Positions 49,715-60,955 of a stretch of 64,000 nt of DNA are shown one piece after another. Below the pieces are notes generated by a model that was given only the letters and a program-made list of their open reading frames with translations, was not told where the DNA came from and did no database searches. Where the stretch lies: the NCBI GenBank assembly GCA_019635015.1, contig JAHCAG010000014.1:1-64000 (forward strand), written 5' to 3'. Both the position numbers and the translations under genes were made by a program. Every line of letters begins with the position of its first letter. Positions within the stretch are counted from its first letter, which is position 1. The stretch is from Burkholderiales bacterium. GTDB lineage: Bacteria; Pseudomonadota; Gammaproteobacteria; Burkholderiales; SG8-41.

Positions 49715-50107
49715 TCACTTTTTGTAGATCGACTGCGGATCCTTCAGCACCGGGTCGGTCTCGACCCAGCGGCCGTCCCGCAGTTCGAGGAAAAAACAGC
49801 TGTGCCGCCCGGTGTGGCAGGCGATGCCGCCAAGCTGCTCGACCTCGAACAGCACCGCGTCCTGGTCGCAGTCGCTGCGGATCGAGCGCAGTTTCTGCAC
49901 ATGCCCCGATTCCTCGCCCTTGCGCCAGAGTTTCCTGCGCGAACGCGACCAGTAATGCGCCTCACCGGTTTGTTCGCTGCGCAACAGCGCCTCGCGGTTG
50001 GCCCAGGCCACCGTCAGCACGCGCCCGCTCCCCGTTTCCTGTGTCACCACGGGAACCAGGCCGTCTTCGTTCCAGCGTATCCGGTCCAGCCAGTCGGCAA
50101 ACATCAT
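49715..50107 (-). CDS. hisI: Phosphoribosyl-AMP cyclohydrolase
   Basis: A 130-residue protein with the metal- and substrate-binding residues of His[17 protein letters not shown] (the zinc/substrate loop), [13 protein letters not shown] and [13 protein letters not shown]. It opens the adenine ring of PR-AMP. Two ATG codons start it (50105-50107 first). The gene is monofunctional, since HisE is separate. An IHF-like repeat lies between it and hisF. Confidence 0.95.
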   Translation of the reverse strand: MMFADWLDRIRWNEDGLVPVVTQETGSGRVLTVAWANREALLRSEQTGEAHYWSRSRRKLWRKGEESGHVQKLRSIRSDCDQDAVLFEVEQLGGIACHTGRHSCFFLELRDGRWVETDPVLKDPQSIYKK

Positions 50108-50137
50108 GTCATTGCACCACAGCCCGCAACGCGCTGA

Positions 50138-50170
50138 TTTATAAGTTATTGATTTTAATTGATAATTTTT
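50138..50170 (-). repeat. AT-rich IHF-like motif, copy 7
   Basis: Copy in the hisF-hisI gap of the his operon. On the minus strand 50154-50142 reads AATCAA TAAC TTA, an exact WATCAANNNNTTR match although the flanks have diverged. Confidence 0.65.
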
Positions 50171-50174
50171 GAAT

Positions 50175-50945
50175 CTACAAGCGCACCTCGATGCCCCGCT
50201 GCGCCATATGCTCCTTGGCCTGGCGCACCGTGAATTCGCCGTAGTGGAAAATGCTCGCAGCGAGCACCGCATCGGCATGGCCGATGGTAACGCCGTCGGC
50301 CAGGTGATCGAGATTGCCGACACCGCCGCTGGCAATGACCGGAATGTCCAGCGCCGAGGAAAAGGCGCTGGTCAGCTCAAGGTCGAAGCCGATGCGCGTG
50401 CCGTCGCGATCCATGCTGGTGAGCAGGATTTCACCGGCGCCCAGCGCCTGCATTTTCTTGCCCCACTCCAGCGCATCGAGTCCGGTGGCCCTGCGTCCGC
50501 CGTGGGTGTAGACCTCCCAGCGCAGCGGTCCGGCGCCGGGCACGCGCTTGGCGTCGACGGCGACGACGATGCATTGCGAGCCGTAACGGCCGCTGGCATC
50601 AGCCACCAGCTGCGGGTTCTGCACCGCGGAAGTGTTGATGCTGACCTTGTCGGCACCGGCGTTGAGCAGCCGCCGCACGTCCTCGACGGCGCGCACCCCG
50701 CCGCCGACCGTCAGCGGAATGAACACCTGGGCCGCCACCGCCTCGATGATGCCGAGGATCAGGCCGCGATCGTCGCTGCTGGCGGTGATGTCGAGAAAGG
50801 TCAGCTCGTCGGCCCCCTGCTCGTCATAACGCCGCGCAATCTCCACCGGGTCGCCGGCATCCTTCAGCTCGACAAAATTGACGCCCTTGACCACGCGGCC
50901 GGCGGTGACGTCGAGGCAGGGGATGATGCGTTTGGCCAAGCCCAT
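50175..50945 (-). CDS. hisF: Imidazole glycerol phosphate synthase, cyclase subunit
   Basis: A 256-residue TIM-barrel cyclase: [20 protein letters not shown] with catalytic Asp12, and later [12 protein letters not shown] with the second catalytic Asp. It completes the HisH-HisF synthase that forms imidazole glycerol phosphate and AICAR. The gene follows hisA after an inverted-repeat element at 50947-51029. I start at ATG 50943-50945. Confidence 0.95.
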   Translation of the reverse strand: MGLAKRIIPCLDVTAGRVVKGVNFVELKDAGDPVEIARRYDEQGADELTFLDITASSDDRGLILGIIEAVAAQVFIPLTVGGGVRAVEDVRRLLNAGADKVSINTSAVQNPQLVADASGRYGSQCIVVAVDAKRVPGAGPLRWEVYTHGGRRATGLDALEWGKKMQALGAGEILLTSMDRDGTRIGFDLELTSAFSSALDIPVIASGGVGNLDHLADGVTIGHADAVLAASIFHYGEFTVRQAKEHMAQRGIEVRL

Positions 50946-50946
50946 G

Positions 50947-51029
50947 GTGAGCCGCAAGGAGTGAGGAGCAAGGAATGGGTAGTAAGCCGTGAGCGAATCC
51001 CGCTTACCGCTTACTGCTCACCGCTTACG
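50947..51029. repeat. GTAAGC/GTGAGC inverted-repeat element between hisA and hisF
   Basis: In the 79-bp hisA-hisF gap. The best stem pairs AGTAAGCCGTGAGCG (50981-50995) with CGCTTACCGCTTACT (51001-51015), two mismatches in 15, loop AATCC; further GTGAGC/GCTCACC units flank it. Would form a hairpin in the his mRNA. Confidence 0.75.
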
Positions 51030-51771
51030 TTTTGGGGGACAGTTTATCAGCGAGTTTCTGCGCCGCGGCGAAATCGAGCGTGCCTTGGTAGACCGCGCGG
51101 CCGGTGATGGCGCCGGTGATGCCTTCGGCCTCCACCGCGCACAGTTTCTCGACATCCTTGAGGTCGGTGATGCCCCCGCTGGCGATCACCGGCACCGTCA
51201 GCTCGCGCGCCAGCGCGACGGTGGCCTCGATGTTGACGCCGGTGAGCATGCCGTCGCGGCCGATGTCGGTGTAGATCACCGCCTCGACGCCATAATCCTG
51301 GAATTTTTTTGCGAGATCCGCCACGTCGTGGCCGGTCATCTTCGACCAGCCATCGACCGCCACCTTGCCGTCCTTGGCATCGAGGGCGACGATGATGTGC
51401 CCCTGGAACGCGGTGCAGGCCTCCTGCAGGAATCCCGGGGTCTTCACCGCGGCAGTGCCGATGATGATGTAACTGATGCCGGCATCGATGTAAGCCTCGA
51501 TGGTATCGAGATCGCGGATGCCGCCGCCAAGCTGGATCGGCAGGTCGCTGCCCACCGCACTGACGATGGCCCTGATCGCCGACTCGTTCTTCGGTTTGCC
51601 GGCGGCCGCGCCGTTAAGGTCGACCACGTGCAGGCGACGCGCGCCCTGGTCCAGCCACTGCCGGGCCATTGCGCCCGGGTCTTCGGAAAATATCGTGGCA
51701 TCGTTCATGTCGCCCTGCTTCAGGCGCACGCACTTGCCGTCCTTCAAATCGATGGCAGGAATGATCAGCAT
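51025..51771 (-). CDS. hisA: Phosphoribosylformimino-5-aminoimidazole carboxamide ribotide isomerase
   Basis: A 248-residue TIM-barrel isomerase with [20 protein letters not shown] (catalytic Asp8 and the phosphate loop) and [14 protein letters not shown] with the second catalytic Asp. It converts ProFAR to PRFAR by an Amadori reaction, one step before HisHF. Lies between hisH and hisF. Not the bifunctional PriA form. Confidence 0.95.
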   Translation of the reverse strand: MLIIPAIDLKDGKCVRLKQGDMNDATIFSEDPGAMARQWLDQGARRLHVVDLNGAAAGKPKNESAIRAIVSAVGSDLPIQLGGGIRDLDTIEAYIDAGISYIIIGTAAVKTPGFLQEACTAFQGHIIVALDAKDGKVAVDGWSKMTGHDVADLAKKFQDYGVEAVIYTDIGRDGMLTGVNIEATVALARELTVPVIASGGITDLKDVEKLCAVEAEGITGAITGRAVYQGTLDFAAAQKLADKLSPKT

Positions 51772-51907
51772 GGGGATAAGCGTATTGCGATGCGATTACG
51801 AAACGGTTTGGTCGAAAGGGGCGACGGGTAAACCGGATCAGGCAGTCATGGGTGATAACGTTGACGTGAACCGATGATACACCAGCCGCAGCGGATTCAG
51901 GCTGCTT

Positions 51908-52552
51908 TCAGCCCGCCGGCTGCCAGGCCACGAAATTGGCCAGCAGCCGCAGGCCGGCTGCATGGCTTTTTTCAGGGTGGAACTGCACCGCGAACACGTT
52001 GGCACGCGTCGCCGCGCAGGCAAAACGGAAGGGGTACGCGCTCCAGCCGGCGACCAGTGCCGCGTCGGCGGGTTCCGGGTAATAACTGTGCACGAAGTAG
52101 AAGCGACAGCGGTCGGGTATGCCCGCCCACAGGGCATGCGGCACCTGCTCGACCTCGTTCCAGCCCATGTGCGGCACCTTCAGCTTGCCGCCATCGGCAC
52201 CAATCATGCGTTCCGCGGGAAATCGCCGCACCCGCCCCGGCAGGAGCCCAAGGCCCGGCGTATCGCCCTCCTCGCTGTGTTCGAACAGCATCTGCAGGCC
52301 GATGCAGATGCCGAGAAATGGCTTGTCACGCGCGGCATCGAGCAACGCCCGGCGCAGCCCCCGCGCCTCCATCTCGCGCATGCAATCGGGCATCGCGCCC
52401 TGCCCCGGAAACACCACGCGCCGCGCCGCGGCAACCTGCGCGGGGTCGCCGGTAACGACGACGCTGCAGCCGGGGGCGACATGTTCGATGGCCTTGGACA
52501 CCGAACGCAGGTTGCCCATGCCGTAATCGATCACTGCGATGTCTATGGTCAT
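51908..52552 (-). CDS. hisH: Imidazole glycerol phosphate synthase, glutamine amidotransferase subunit
   Basis: A 214-residue class I glutaminase: MTIDIAVIDYGMGNLRSVSK, the nucleophile Cys in GICIGLQMLFE, and the catalytic His-x-Glu in VQFHPEKSHAAGL. It supplies ammonia to HisF. The gap to hisA downstream is 136 bp, longer than other gaps of the operon; I see nothing convincing in it. Confidence 0.95.
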   Translation of the reverse strand: MTIDIAVIDYGMGNLRSVSKAIEHVAPGCSVVVTGDPAQVAAARRVVFPGQGAMPDCMREMEARGLRRALLDAARDKPFLGICIGLQMLFEHSEEGDTPGLGLLPGRVRRFPAERMIGADGGKLKVPHMGWNEVEQVPHALWAGIPDRCRFYFVHSYYPEPADAALVAGWSAYPFRFACAATRANVFAVQFHPEKSHAAGLRLLANFVAWQPAG

Positions 52553-52612
52553 CGGGAAACGGTCAGCGAATCATGGAAACGAAGACGGGGCGCGCACGCC
52601 ACCGCGGAAAGC

Positions 52613-53200
52613 CTATAACTTTCCCTTGGTCGACGGCACGCCCTTGACGCGCGGATCGAGTTCCACCGCCATGCGCAGCGCGCGGCCGAAGGCCTTGAAC
52701 AGCGTCTCCACCTGGTGATGGGCATTGACGCCCTTGAGGTTGTCGAGGTGCAGCGTGACCGACGCGTGGTTGACGAAACCCTGGAAGAACTCGCGCACCA
52801 GGTCGACATCAAAATCGCCGACACGCGCACGCGTGAACTTGCCGCTCATCTCGAGACCGGGACGGCCGGAGAGGTCGATCACCACGCGCGACAGCGCCTC
52901 GTCGAGCGGCACGTAGGCATGGCCGTAACGGCGCACGCCCTTCTTGTCACCGACGGCTTTCGCGAAGGCCTGGCCCAGCGTGATGCCGATGTCTTCCACG
53001 GTGTGGTGGGCATCGATGTGCAGGTCGCCCTTCGCCTTCACTTCGAGGTCGACCAGGCCGTGACGCGCGATCTGGTCGAGCATGTGGTCGAGGAAGGGCA
53101 CGCCGCTGGCCAGTTTCGCCTGGCCGCTGCCGTCGAGATCGAGCTTGACGCTGATCTGCGTCTCCTGGGTGTTGCGGGTGACCTGCGCCTTGCGCGCCAT
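52613..53200 (-). CDS. hisB: Imidazoleglycerol-phosphate dehydratase
   Basis: A 195-residue monofunctional IGPD. Manganese-binding histidines lie in the two HHTVEDI-type motifs, here [11 protein letters not shown] and later [16 protein letters not shown], both intact. Starts [20 protein letters not shown]. No fused histidinol phosphatase domain, so that step is encoded elsewhere. A perfect IHF-type core lies 17 bp upstream of the start (53217-53229). Confidence 0.95.
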   Translation of the reverse strand: MARKAQVTRNTQETQISVKLDLDGSGQAKLASGVPFLDHMLDQIARHGLVDLEVKAKGDLHIDAHHTVEDIGITLGQAFAKAVGDKKGVRRYGHAYVPLDEALSRVVIDLSGRPGLEMSGKFTRARVGDFDVDLVREFFQGFVNHASVTLHLDNLKGVNAHHQVETLFKAFGRALRMAVELDPRVKGVPSTKGKL

Positions 53201-53216
53201 GGCGATTCCGGATCAG

Positions 53217-53229
53217 TAAGTTGTTGATT
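53217..53229 (-). repeat. IHF-consensus core between hisC and hisB (copy 10, core only)
   Basis: On the minus strand this reads AATCAA CAAC TTA, an exact WATCAANNNNTTR match in the 58-bp gap between hisC and hisB. The AT-rich flank of the family is largely missing, so it is either an eroded copy or a chance match. Confidence 0.4.
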
Positions 53230-53258
53230 GCAGAGTATAAACCAATTCGGCGCCGACC

Positions 53259-54326
53259 TCAGCCGGGCTTGACGATGGCGCCCAGCGCCTCGATCAGCCC
53301 CGCACACTGCTCGTCGGTGCCGACGGTAATGCGCATGAAGCCGGCAATCCGCTCCGGCTGGCGGAAATGGCGGACGATGATGCTGCGCTCGCGCAGCCGG
53401 GCCGCGATGTCGCCGCCGTCACGGCCCGGCAGGCGCGCGAACACGAAGTTGGCCACCGAGGGCAGCACCTCCAGGCCGAGGCCACGCAGGTCGCTGACCA
53501 GTTTTTCCCGGGTCGCGATGACCTTCAGGCACATCGCCCGGAAATATTCCTCGTCTTCCATCGCCGCGGTGGCGCCGGCCTGGGCGAAGCGGTCCAGCGG
53601 GTAGGAATTGAAGCTGTCCTTGACCCGGGTCAATGCCTCGATCAGCTCCGGCTGCCCTATCGCGTAACCGACGCGCAGTCCGGCCAGCGCCCGCGATTTC
53701 GACAGCGTGTGCGTGACCAGCAACTGCGGGTATCTGGCGACCAGCGGCACCGCAGACTCGCCGCCGAAATCGACATAGGCCTCGTCGATGACCACCACCG
53801 AGTCGCGGTTCGCCTGCAGCAGGCGTTCAATCTCCGCCAGCGGCACGAAGCAGCCGGTCGGCGCATTGGGATTGGGGAAAATGATGCCGCCGTTCGGCTT
53901 CAGGTAATCGTCGACGGCGATTTCGAAACGCGCATTCAGCGGCAGCTGCTCGTAGCCGATGCCGTAGAGCCCGCAGTACACCGGGTAGAAACTGTAGGTG
54001 ATGTCCGGAAACAGCAGCGGCCGTTCGTGCTTGAGCAGGCCGAGAAACACATGGGCCAGCACCTCGTCGGAGCCGTTGCCGACAAACACCTGCTCCGGCG
54101 TCACGCCGTGGCGGGCGGCGATCGCCGCGCGCAGCCGGCCACTGACGGGATCCGGATACAGGCGCAGCGAATCGCCGATTTCGGCCCGCAGCGCCTCCAG
54201 CACGCGCCGGCTCGGGCCGTAAGGGCTCTCGTTGGTGTTGAGCTTGACCAGGTTGGGCAGCTTCGGTTGCTCGCCCGGGACATAGGGCTGCAGCCCGCGC
54301 ACCACCTCGCTCCAGTAGCGGCTCAT
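53259..54326 (-). CDS. hisC: Histidinol-phosphate aminotransferase
   Basis: A 355-residue fold-type I PLP enzyme: [15 protein letters not shown] at the start, [32 protein letters not shown] and the PLP lysine in [13 protein letters not shown], all in order. It transaminates imidazole acetol phosphate. Only 2 bp separate it from hisD, so the two are tightly coupled. Confidence 0.95.
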   Translation of the reverse strand: MSRYWSEVVRGLQPYVPGEQPKLPNLVKLNTNESPYGPSRRVLEALRAEIGDSLRLYPDPVSGRLRAAIAARHGVTPEQVFVGNGSDEVLAHVFLGLLKHERPLLFPDITYSFYPVYCGLYGIGYEQLPLNARFEIAVDDYLKPNGGIIFPNPNAPTGCFVPLAEIERLLQANRDSVVVIDEAYVDFGGESAVPLVARYPQLLVTHTLSKSRALAGLRVGYAIGQPELIEALTRVKDSFNSYPLDRFAQAGATAAMEDEEYFRAMCLKVIATREKLVSDLRGLGLEVLPSVANFVFARLPGRDGGDIAARLRERSIIVRHFRQPERIAGFMRITVGTDEQCAGLIEALGAIVKPG

Positions 54327-54328
54327 GT

Positions 54329-55627
54329 TCAGTCTTTGCGCCGCAGGCGCAGTTCCGCCGAACGCGCATGCGCCGGCAGTCCCTCGCCGGTCGCCAGCTC
54401 GACGGCGATGCGGCCGAGTTTTTCGGCGCCCTCCGGCGAAACACGGATCACGCTCGAACGTTTCTGGAAATCGTAGACCCCCAGCGGCGACGAAAAACGC
54501 GCCGTGCGCGAAGTCGGCAGCACATGGTTGGGCCCGGCGCAGTAGTCGCCCAGCGCCTCCGAGGTGTAGCGGCCGAGGAATATCGCGCCGGCATGGCGGA
54601 TTTTCGGCAGCAGGGCTTGGGCATTTTCGACTGACAGCTCGAGGTGTTCCGGCGCAATGCGGTTGACCAGCGCGCAGGCCTCTTCGAGGTTGCGCACCAG
54701 GATCAGCGCACCGCGTCCGGCGAGCGAGGCCTCGATCACCGCGCGTCGCGGCATCTCCGGCAGCAGCCTGGTGATGCTCGACTGCACCGCGTCGAGATAT
54801 TTCGCGTCCGGCGCGAGCAGGATCGACTGCGCCAGCTCGTCGTGCTCGGCCTGCGAAAAAAGGTCCATCGCCACCCAGTCCGGGTCGGTGCTGCCGTCGC
54901 AGACGACGAGGATTTCGGAAGGCCCGGCCACCATGTCGATGCCGACCACACCAAACACGCGGCGTTTTGCCGCAGCGACATAAGCATTGCCGGGACCGGT
55001 GATCTTGTCGACCTGGGGAATCGTCGCCGTGCCGTAGGCCAGCGCCGCCACCGCCTGCGCGCCGCCGATGGTGAACACGCGGTCAACGCCGCAGATCGCC
55101 GCGGCCGCCAGCACCAGGTCGTTTTTCTCGCCGCGCGGCGTCGGCACCGTCATGATCACCTCGCCGACACCGGCCACCTTCGCCGGCACCGCGTTCATGA
55201 TCACCGAGGACGGATAGGCCGCCTTGCCGCCGGGCACGTAAAGGCCGGCACGGTCGATGGGCGTCACCTGCTGGCCGAGCTCGTTGCCGTCGGCGTCGGT
55301 GTAACCCCAGGACGCTGCGCGCTGGTGTTCGTGATACTCGCGCACCCGCGCGGCGGCGGCTTCGAGCGCATCCCGGCGCACGGCGGGTATGCGCTTCAGC
55401 GCCGCCTGCAGTTCCGCCTGCGGGATTTCCAGTTCGCCCGGGAACTTCGCGCTGACGCCGTCGAAACGCGCGGTGTATTCAAGCACCGCGGCATCGCCGC
55501 GCGCCTTGACGTCGGCCAGTATCGCCGCAACGGCGGCGTCAACCTGCGGATCCTGCGCCGACTCGAAGGCCAGCAGCTCGGCGAGCCGCGCGTCGAAATC
55601 GGCATCGGTGGTGGACAGCCGGCGCAT
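54329..55627 (-). CDS. hisD: Histidinol dehydrogenase
   Basis: A 432-residue enzyme of full length. Zn- and catalysis-related segments visible are [34 protein letters not shown] and the Glu-His pair RIAPEHLEL, plus GPNHVLPT. It oxidises histidinol twice to histidine. Second gene of the his operon, 2 bp after hisG. Confidence 0.96.
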   Translation of the reverse strand: MRRLSTTDADFDARLAELLAFESAQDPQVDAAVAAILADVKARGDAAVLEYTARFDGVSAKFPGELEIPQAELQAALKRIPAVRRDALEAAAARVREYHEHQRAASWGYTDADGNELGQQVTPIDRAGLYVPGGKAAYPSSVIMNAVPAKVAGVGEVIMTVPTPRGEKNDLVLAAAAICGVDRVFTIGGAQAVAALAYGTATIPQVDKITGPGNAYVAAAKRRVFGVVGIDMVAGPSEILVVCDGSTDPDWVAMDLFSQAEHDELAQSILLAPDAKYLDAVQSSITRLLPEMPRRAVIEASLAGRGALILVRNLEEACALVNRIAPEHLELSVENAQALLPKIRHAGAIFLGRYTSEALGDYCAGPNHVLPTSRTARFSSPLGVYDFQKRSSVIRVSPEGAEKLGRIAVELATGEGLPAHARSAELRLRRKD

Positions 55628-55629
55628 GA

Positions 55630-56277
55630 TCAGCCTGCCGGGGCGGAGACGGCGCGGGAGAAGGCGTCGATCAGCGGCTGGATCATCGCGCGTTTGACCT
55701 TCAGCGCTGCCTGGTTGACCACCAGGCGCGAACTGACCGGCGCGATTTCCTCCACCGCGACCAGGTTGTTGGCCTTCAGCGTGCCGCCGGTGCTGACCAG
55801 GTCGACGATGGCATCGGCCAGGCCGACCAGCGGCGCGAGTTCCATCGAACCGTAGAGTTTGATCAGGTCGACATGCATGCCCTTCGCCGCGAAGTGTTCG
55901 CGCGCGGTCTGCACGTACTTGGTGGCGACCTTGAGCCGCGCGCCCTGGCGCACCGCAGCGGAGTAATCGAAGTCCCGGCGCACGGCGACCATCATCCGGC
56001 AGCGGGCGATGTTCAGGTCCAGCGGCTGGTAGAGTCCGGCGCTGCCGTGTTCATCGAGCACATCCTTGCCGGCGACGCCGAGGTCGGCACCGCCGTACTG
56101 GACATAGGTCGGCACGTCGCTGGCGCGGACGATGATCAGGCGCACTTCGCGGCGGTTGGTGGCGAGGATCAGCTTGCGCGAGGACTCGGGATTTTCGCGC
56201 GCAACGATGCCCGCCGCCTTCAGCAACGGCACGGTTTCGTCGAAAATGCGGCCCTTGGACAGGGCAATGGTGATCAT
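55630..56277 (-). CDS. hisG: ATP phosphoribosyltransferase, short form
   Basis: A 215-residue catalytic subunit starting [20 protein letters not shown], with the PRPP-binding segment [14 protein letters not shown]. At this length the C-terminal regulatory domain of long HisG is missing, so activity and histidine feedback depend on a HisZ partner, which is not in this window. First gene of the his operon; the 173-bp divergent interval to the MlaF-like ATPase gene should contain the his promoter. Confidence 0.95.
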   Translation of the reverse strand: MITIALSKGRIFDETVPLLKAAGIVARENPESSRKLILATNRREVRLIIVRASDVPTYVQYGGADLGVAGKDVLDEHGSAGLYQPLDLNIARCRMMVAVRRDFDYSAAVRQGARLKVATKYVQTAREHFAAKGMHVDLIKLYGSMELAPLVGLADAIVDLVSTGGTLKANNLVAVEEIAPVSSRLVVNQAALKVKRAMIQPLIDAFSRAVSAPAG

Positions 56278-56450
56278 GGCGGAACGGGCGGCAATATTGC
56301 GTTGATTTCGCGTCGAGAACGCCGGCGCGCAGGCGCGCGGAAAGCGATGAATTGTAACGCATTTCCCCGGCGACCCGGCCCGCCCGCGGTTTCCCGCCGC
56401 GGCCGCAGCGGTTACACTCCGGACTGACCCGCTCCCTTGTTTTCCCGGCC

Positions 56451-57254
56451 ATGACCACCGACAACATCGTAGACATCCGCAACCTCGCGTTCTCCTACGG
56501 CAGCCACGAGATCTTCAAGTCCGTCAGCCTGACCATCCCGCGCGGCAAGGTCGTCGGCATCATGGGCGCCAGCGGCTGCGGCAAGTCAACGCTGCTGCGG
56601 CTGATCGGTGCCCAGCTGCGGCCCGCCCGCGGCACGGTCACGGTGCTCGGGCAGGACATCCACAGCCTTGATCACGATGCACTCTACCGGATGCGCCGGA
56701 AGATGGGCATGCAGTTCCAGCAGGGGGGTCTGTTCACCGACTTGTCGGTGTTCGAGAACATCGCCTTCCCGATGCGCGAGAAAAGCACCCTGCCGGAAGA
56801 CATGATCAATGACCTGGTGCTGATGAAACTCAATGCCGTCGGCCTGCGCGGCGCGGCGAAGCTGATGCCCTCGGAATGTTCCGGCGGCATGGTGCGCCGG
56901 GTGGGTCTCGCGCGTGCGATCGCACTTGATCCGGACCTGATCATGTACGACGAACCCTTTGCCGGCCTCGACCCGATTTCCTGCAACGTCGTCGGCAAGC
57001 TGATCCGGCGACTGAACGACGCGCTCGGCGTGACCTCGATCGTGGTGTCCTATGACGCCCAGGAATCGCTGCGCTGCATCGACTATGTCTATTTCCTCGC
57101 CGACGGCGAGGTCGTCGCCCAGGGCACGACCGAAGAAGTGCGGAACTCCGCCGATCCCTTCGTCAAGCAGTTCATCAAGGGTCTGCCCGACGGTCCTGTG
57201 CCCTTCCATTACCGGCAGCAGGCTTATGCCGCAGATCTTGATCTGCCGGCATAA
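56451..57254 (+). CDS. Orphan MlaF-like ABC ATPase with altered signature and H-loop
   Basis: A 267-residue ABC ATPase that aligns without gaps to the MlaF encoded at 62898-63725; by my manual count 150 of the first 250 residues are identical. Walker A (GASGCGKST, 39-47) and Walker B (LIMYDEP, 163-169) are intact, but the signature reads ECSGGM instead of ELSGGM (Leu143 to Cys), and the H-loop switch histidine is Tyr201 (VVSYDAQES versus VVTHDVQEA). In ABC ATPases that His is needed for efficient hydrolysis, so this copy may be slow, inactive or regulatory. It has no adjacent permease, MCE or STAS gene. It is divergent from hisG and convergent with murA. Confidence 0.85.
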   Translation: MTTDNIVDIRNLAFSYGSHEIFKSVSLTIPRGKVVGIMGASGCGKSTLLRLIGAQLRPARGTVTVLGQDIHSLDHDALYRMRRKMGMQFQQGGLFTDLSVFENIAFPMREKSTLPEDMINDLVLMKLNAVGLRGAAKLMPSECSGGMVRRVGLARAIALDPDLIMYDEPFAGLDPISCNVVGKLIRRLNDALGVTSIVVSYDAQESLRCIDYVYFLADGEVVAQGTTEEVRNSADPFVKQFIKGLPDGPVPFHYRQQAYAADLDLPA

Positions 57255-57278
57255 ATATCAAATAAAATCAAATACTTG
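57251..57278 (+). repeat. AT-rich IHF-like motif, copy 8
   Basis: Fills almost the whole 30-bp space between the convergent stop codons of the MlaF-like gene (57252-57254) and murA (57285-57287). Bases 57266-57278 read AATCAA ATAC TTG, an exact WATCAANNNNTTR match. Confidence 0.75.
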
Positions 57279-57284
57279 CGGAAT

Positions 57285-58553
<1,269 letters not shown>

Positions 58554-58554
58554 T

Positions 58555-58666
58555 TAGCCACAGAGGGCACAGAGAACACAGAGAAAAACAAAAACAATGT
58601 GGGGGATGCTGCGTTCGCCGGCATCCCGGGGGTTGCTCTCTGTGCCCTCTATGACCTCTGTGGCTC
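58555..58666. repeat. CACAGAG inverted-repeat element C
   Basis: Left arm TAGCCACAGAGGGCACAGAG (58555 onwards) and right arm CTCTGTGCCCTCTATGACCT..CTGTGGCT ending at 58664-58666, about 45 nt apart. It fills most of the 139-bp gap between murA and ibaG and has the same organisation as elements A and B. Confidence 0.85.
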
Positions 58667-58677
58667 AAGGTTTGGTT

Positions 58678-58917
58678 TTAAGAATTTTCAGCCCACTGTT
58701 CCGGCGTCAGGGTTCTCATCGACAGCGCGTGGATTTCCTCGCGCATGCGGTCGCCCAGCGCCCGGTACACCAGCTGATGCTGCTGGACCTTGTTTTTGCC
58801 CTGGAATGCGGCGCTGACGATCACCGCCTCCCAGTGATGGCCGTCGCCGGCGACCTCGACATGCACGCAGTCGAGCCCTGCCTCGATGGATTGCCTGATG
58901 CTGTCCGGAGTAACCAT
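58678..58917 (-). CDS. ibaG: BolA-family protein IbaG
   Basis: A 79-residue BolA/IbaG protein: MVTPDSIRQSIEAGLDCVHV, the Fe-S-ligand region GDGHHWEAVIVSAAF and the C-terminal IHALSMRTLTPEQW. It likely binds Fe-S clusters with a monothiol glutaredoxin. I start at ATG 58915-58917, with AAGGA 8 nt upstream; a second ATG six codons earlier lacks a ribosome site. Placement between murA and the mla region is conserved from E. coli to here. Confidence 0.9.
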   Translation of the reverse strand: MVTPDSIRQSIEAGLDCVHVEVAGDGHHWEAVIVSAAFQGKNKVQQHQLVYRALGDRMREEIHALSMRTLTPEQWAENS

Positions 58918-58947
58918 GTTCTCAGTCCTTGTCATGCGATGCCGCGC

Positions 58948-59703
58948 TCAGTGGCGCAGCTTGTAGCCCGATTTGAGCAATCCCAGCGTCAGCCATGATA
59001 AGGCGATGAAACTGCCCCCGACAATCGCCAGGCTCAGCCACGGCGAGGTGTCCGACGCGCCGAAGAAGCCGTAGCGGAAGCCATCGATCATGTAGAACAC
59101 CGGATTCAGGTGCGACGCCGCCTGCCAGAACGCGGGCAGCGACTGGATCGAATAAAACACCCCCGACAGGAAAGTCAGCGGCAGGATGATGAAGTTGGTG
59201 AACGCCGCCAGCTGGTCGATCTTGTCGGCATGGATGCCGGCGACGATGCCCAGCGTCCCCATCACCGCGCTGCCGCAGAGGCCGAACAGCAGCACCCACC
59301 ACGGATGGGCGATGGTCACGCCGGTGAACCACAGCGTCACCAGCAGCACGCCGGCGCCGACCACCACGCCGCGGGCCATGGCAGCGAGCAGGTAGGCCAG
59401 GAAAAATTCGCGGTGCGACAGCGGCGGCAGCAGCACGAACACGATGTTGCCGGTCATTTTCGACTGCATCAGGCTCGACGAGGTGTTGGCGAAGGCATTC
59501 TGCAACACCGACATCATCGCCAGGCCCGGCACCAGAAAGGCGATGTAATTCACCCCGGGAAAAACCTCGACCCGGTCGCGCAGCGCGTGGCCGAACACCA
59601 GCAGGTAGAGCAGCGCGGTGAGCACCGGCGCCAGCACCGTCTGCAGGCCGACCTTCCAGAAGCGCAGCCACTCCTTGTAGAACAGCGTGTAAAAACCGCT
59701 CAT
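58948..59703 (-). CDS. ABC-2 type exporter permease (YadH-like)
   Basis: A 251-residue membrane protein with six hydrophobic segments, beginning MSGFYTLFYKEWLRFWKVGL and containing the conserved QNAFANTSSSLMQSKMTGNI and LSGVFYSIQSLPAFWQ regions of the ABC-2/YadH family. It pairs with the upstream ATPase (14 bp gap). Substrate unknown; the linkage to mlaFEDCB, ibaG and murA suggests an envelope role. The frame is open further upstream, but that is overlap with the ATPase gene. I start at ATG 59701-59703. Confidence 0.88.
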   Translation of the reverse strand: MSGFYTLFYKEWLRFWKVGLQTVLAPVLTALLYLLVFGHALRDRVEVFPGVNYIAFLVPGLAMMSVLQNAFANTSSSLMQSKMTGNIVFVLLPPLSHREFFLAYLLAAMARGVVVGAGVLLVTLWFTGVTIAHPWWVLLFGLCGSAVMGTLGIVAGIHADKIDQLAAFTNFIILPLTFLSGVFYSIQSLPAFWQAASHLNPVFYMIDGFRYGFFGASDTSPWLSLAIVGGSFIALSWLTLGLLKSGYKLRH

Positions 59704-59717
59704 CGCGCCATGTCCCG

Positions 59718-60617
<900 letters not shown>

Positions 60618-60673
60618 TCGTATCGGGCGGAGGCGCCGCGGGCGCGGCGGCGCGGGGGAATTTTTATTCCGTT

Positions 60674-60955
60674 CTATTCCGCGCCGACCAGTTCGGTGAC
60701 GCCGTAGAGCCGCGCCAGGCTTTTCAGGTTGCCGGGCAGGTTGACGTAACGGATGCTGTGTCCGCCGGCCAGCGCCGCGCGGCGCCACTCGAACAGCAGG
60801 CTGACCGCCGCCGAATCGACCTCGGTGACGCCGGAAAGGTCGAGCGTCACCTCCTGTGCGGTGAACAGCCGCAGGCCGTCCTCGCGCAATGCGAGGGCGG
60901 TTTCGAGGTTGACGGCGCCCTTCAGCGTGCAGCGCCCGTCCTTGCATTCGATCAT
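60674..60955 (-). CDS. mlaB: STAS-domain protein MlaB
   Basis: A 93-residue STAS domain: MIECKDGRCTLKGAVNLETA, then VTLDLSGVTEVDSAAVSLLF carrying the conserved Asp-Ser pair, and a C-terminal helix. MlaB binds MlaF and is needed for assembly and activity of the phospholipid ABC transporter. Its start overlaps the mlaC stop codon (ATGA), so the two are coupled. Confidence 0.9.
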   Translation of the reverse strand: MIECKDGRCTLKGAVNLETALALREDGLRLFTAQEVTLDLSGVTEVDSAAVSLLFEWRRAALAGGHSIRYVNLPGNLKSLARLYGVTELVGAE

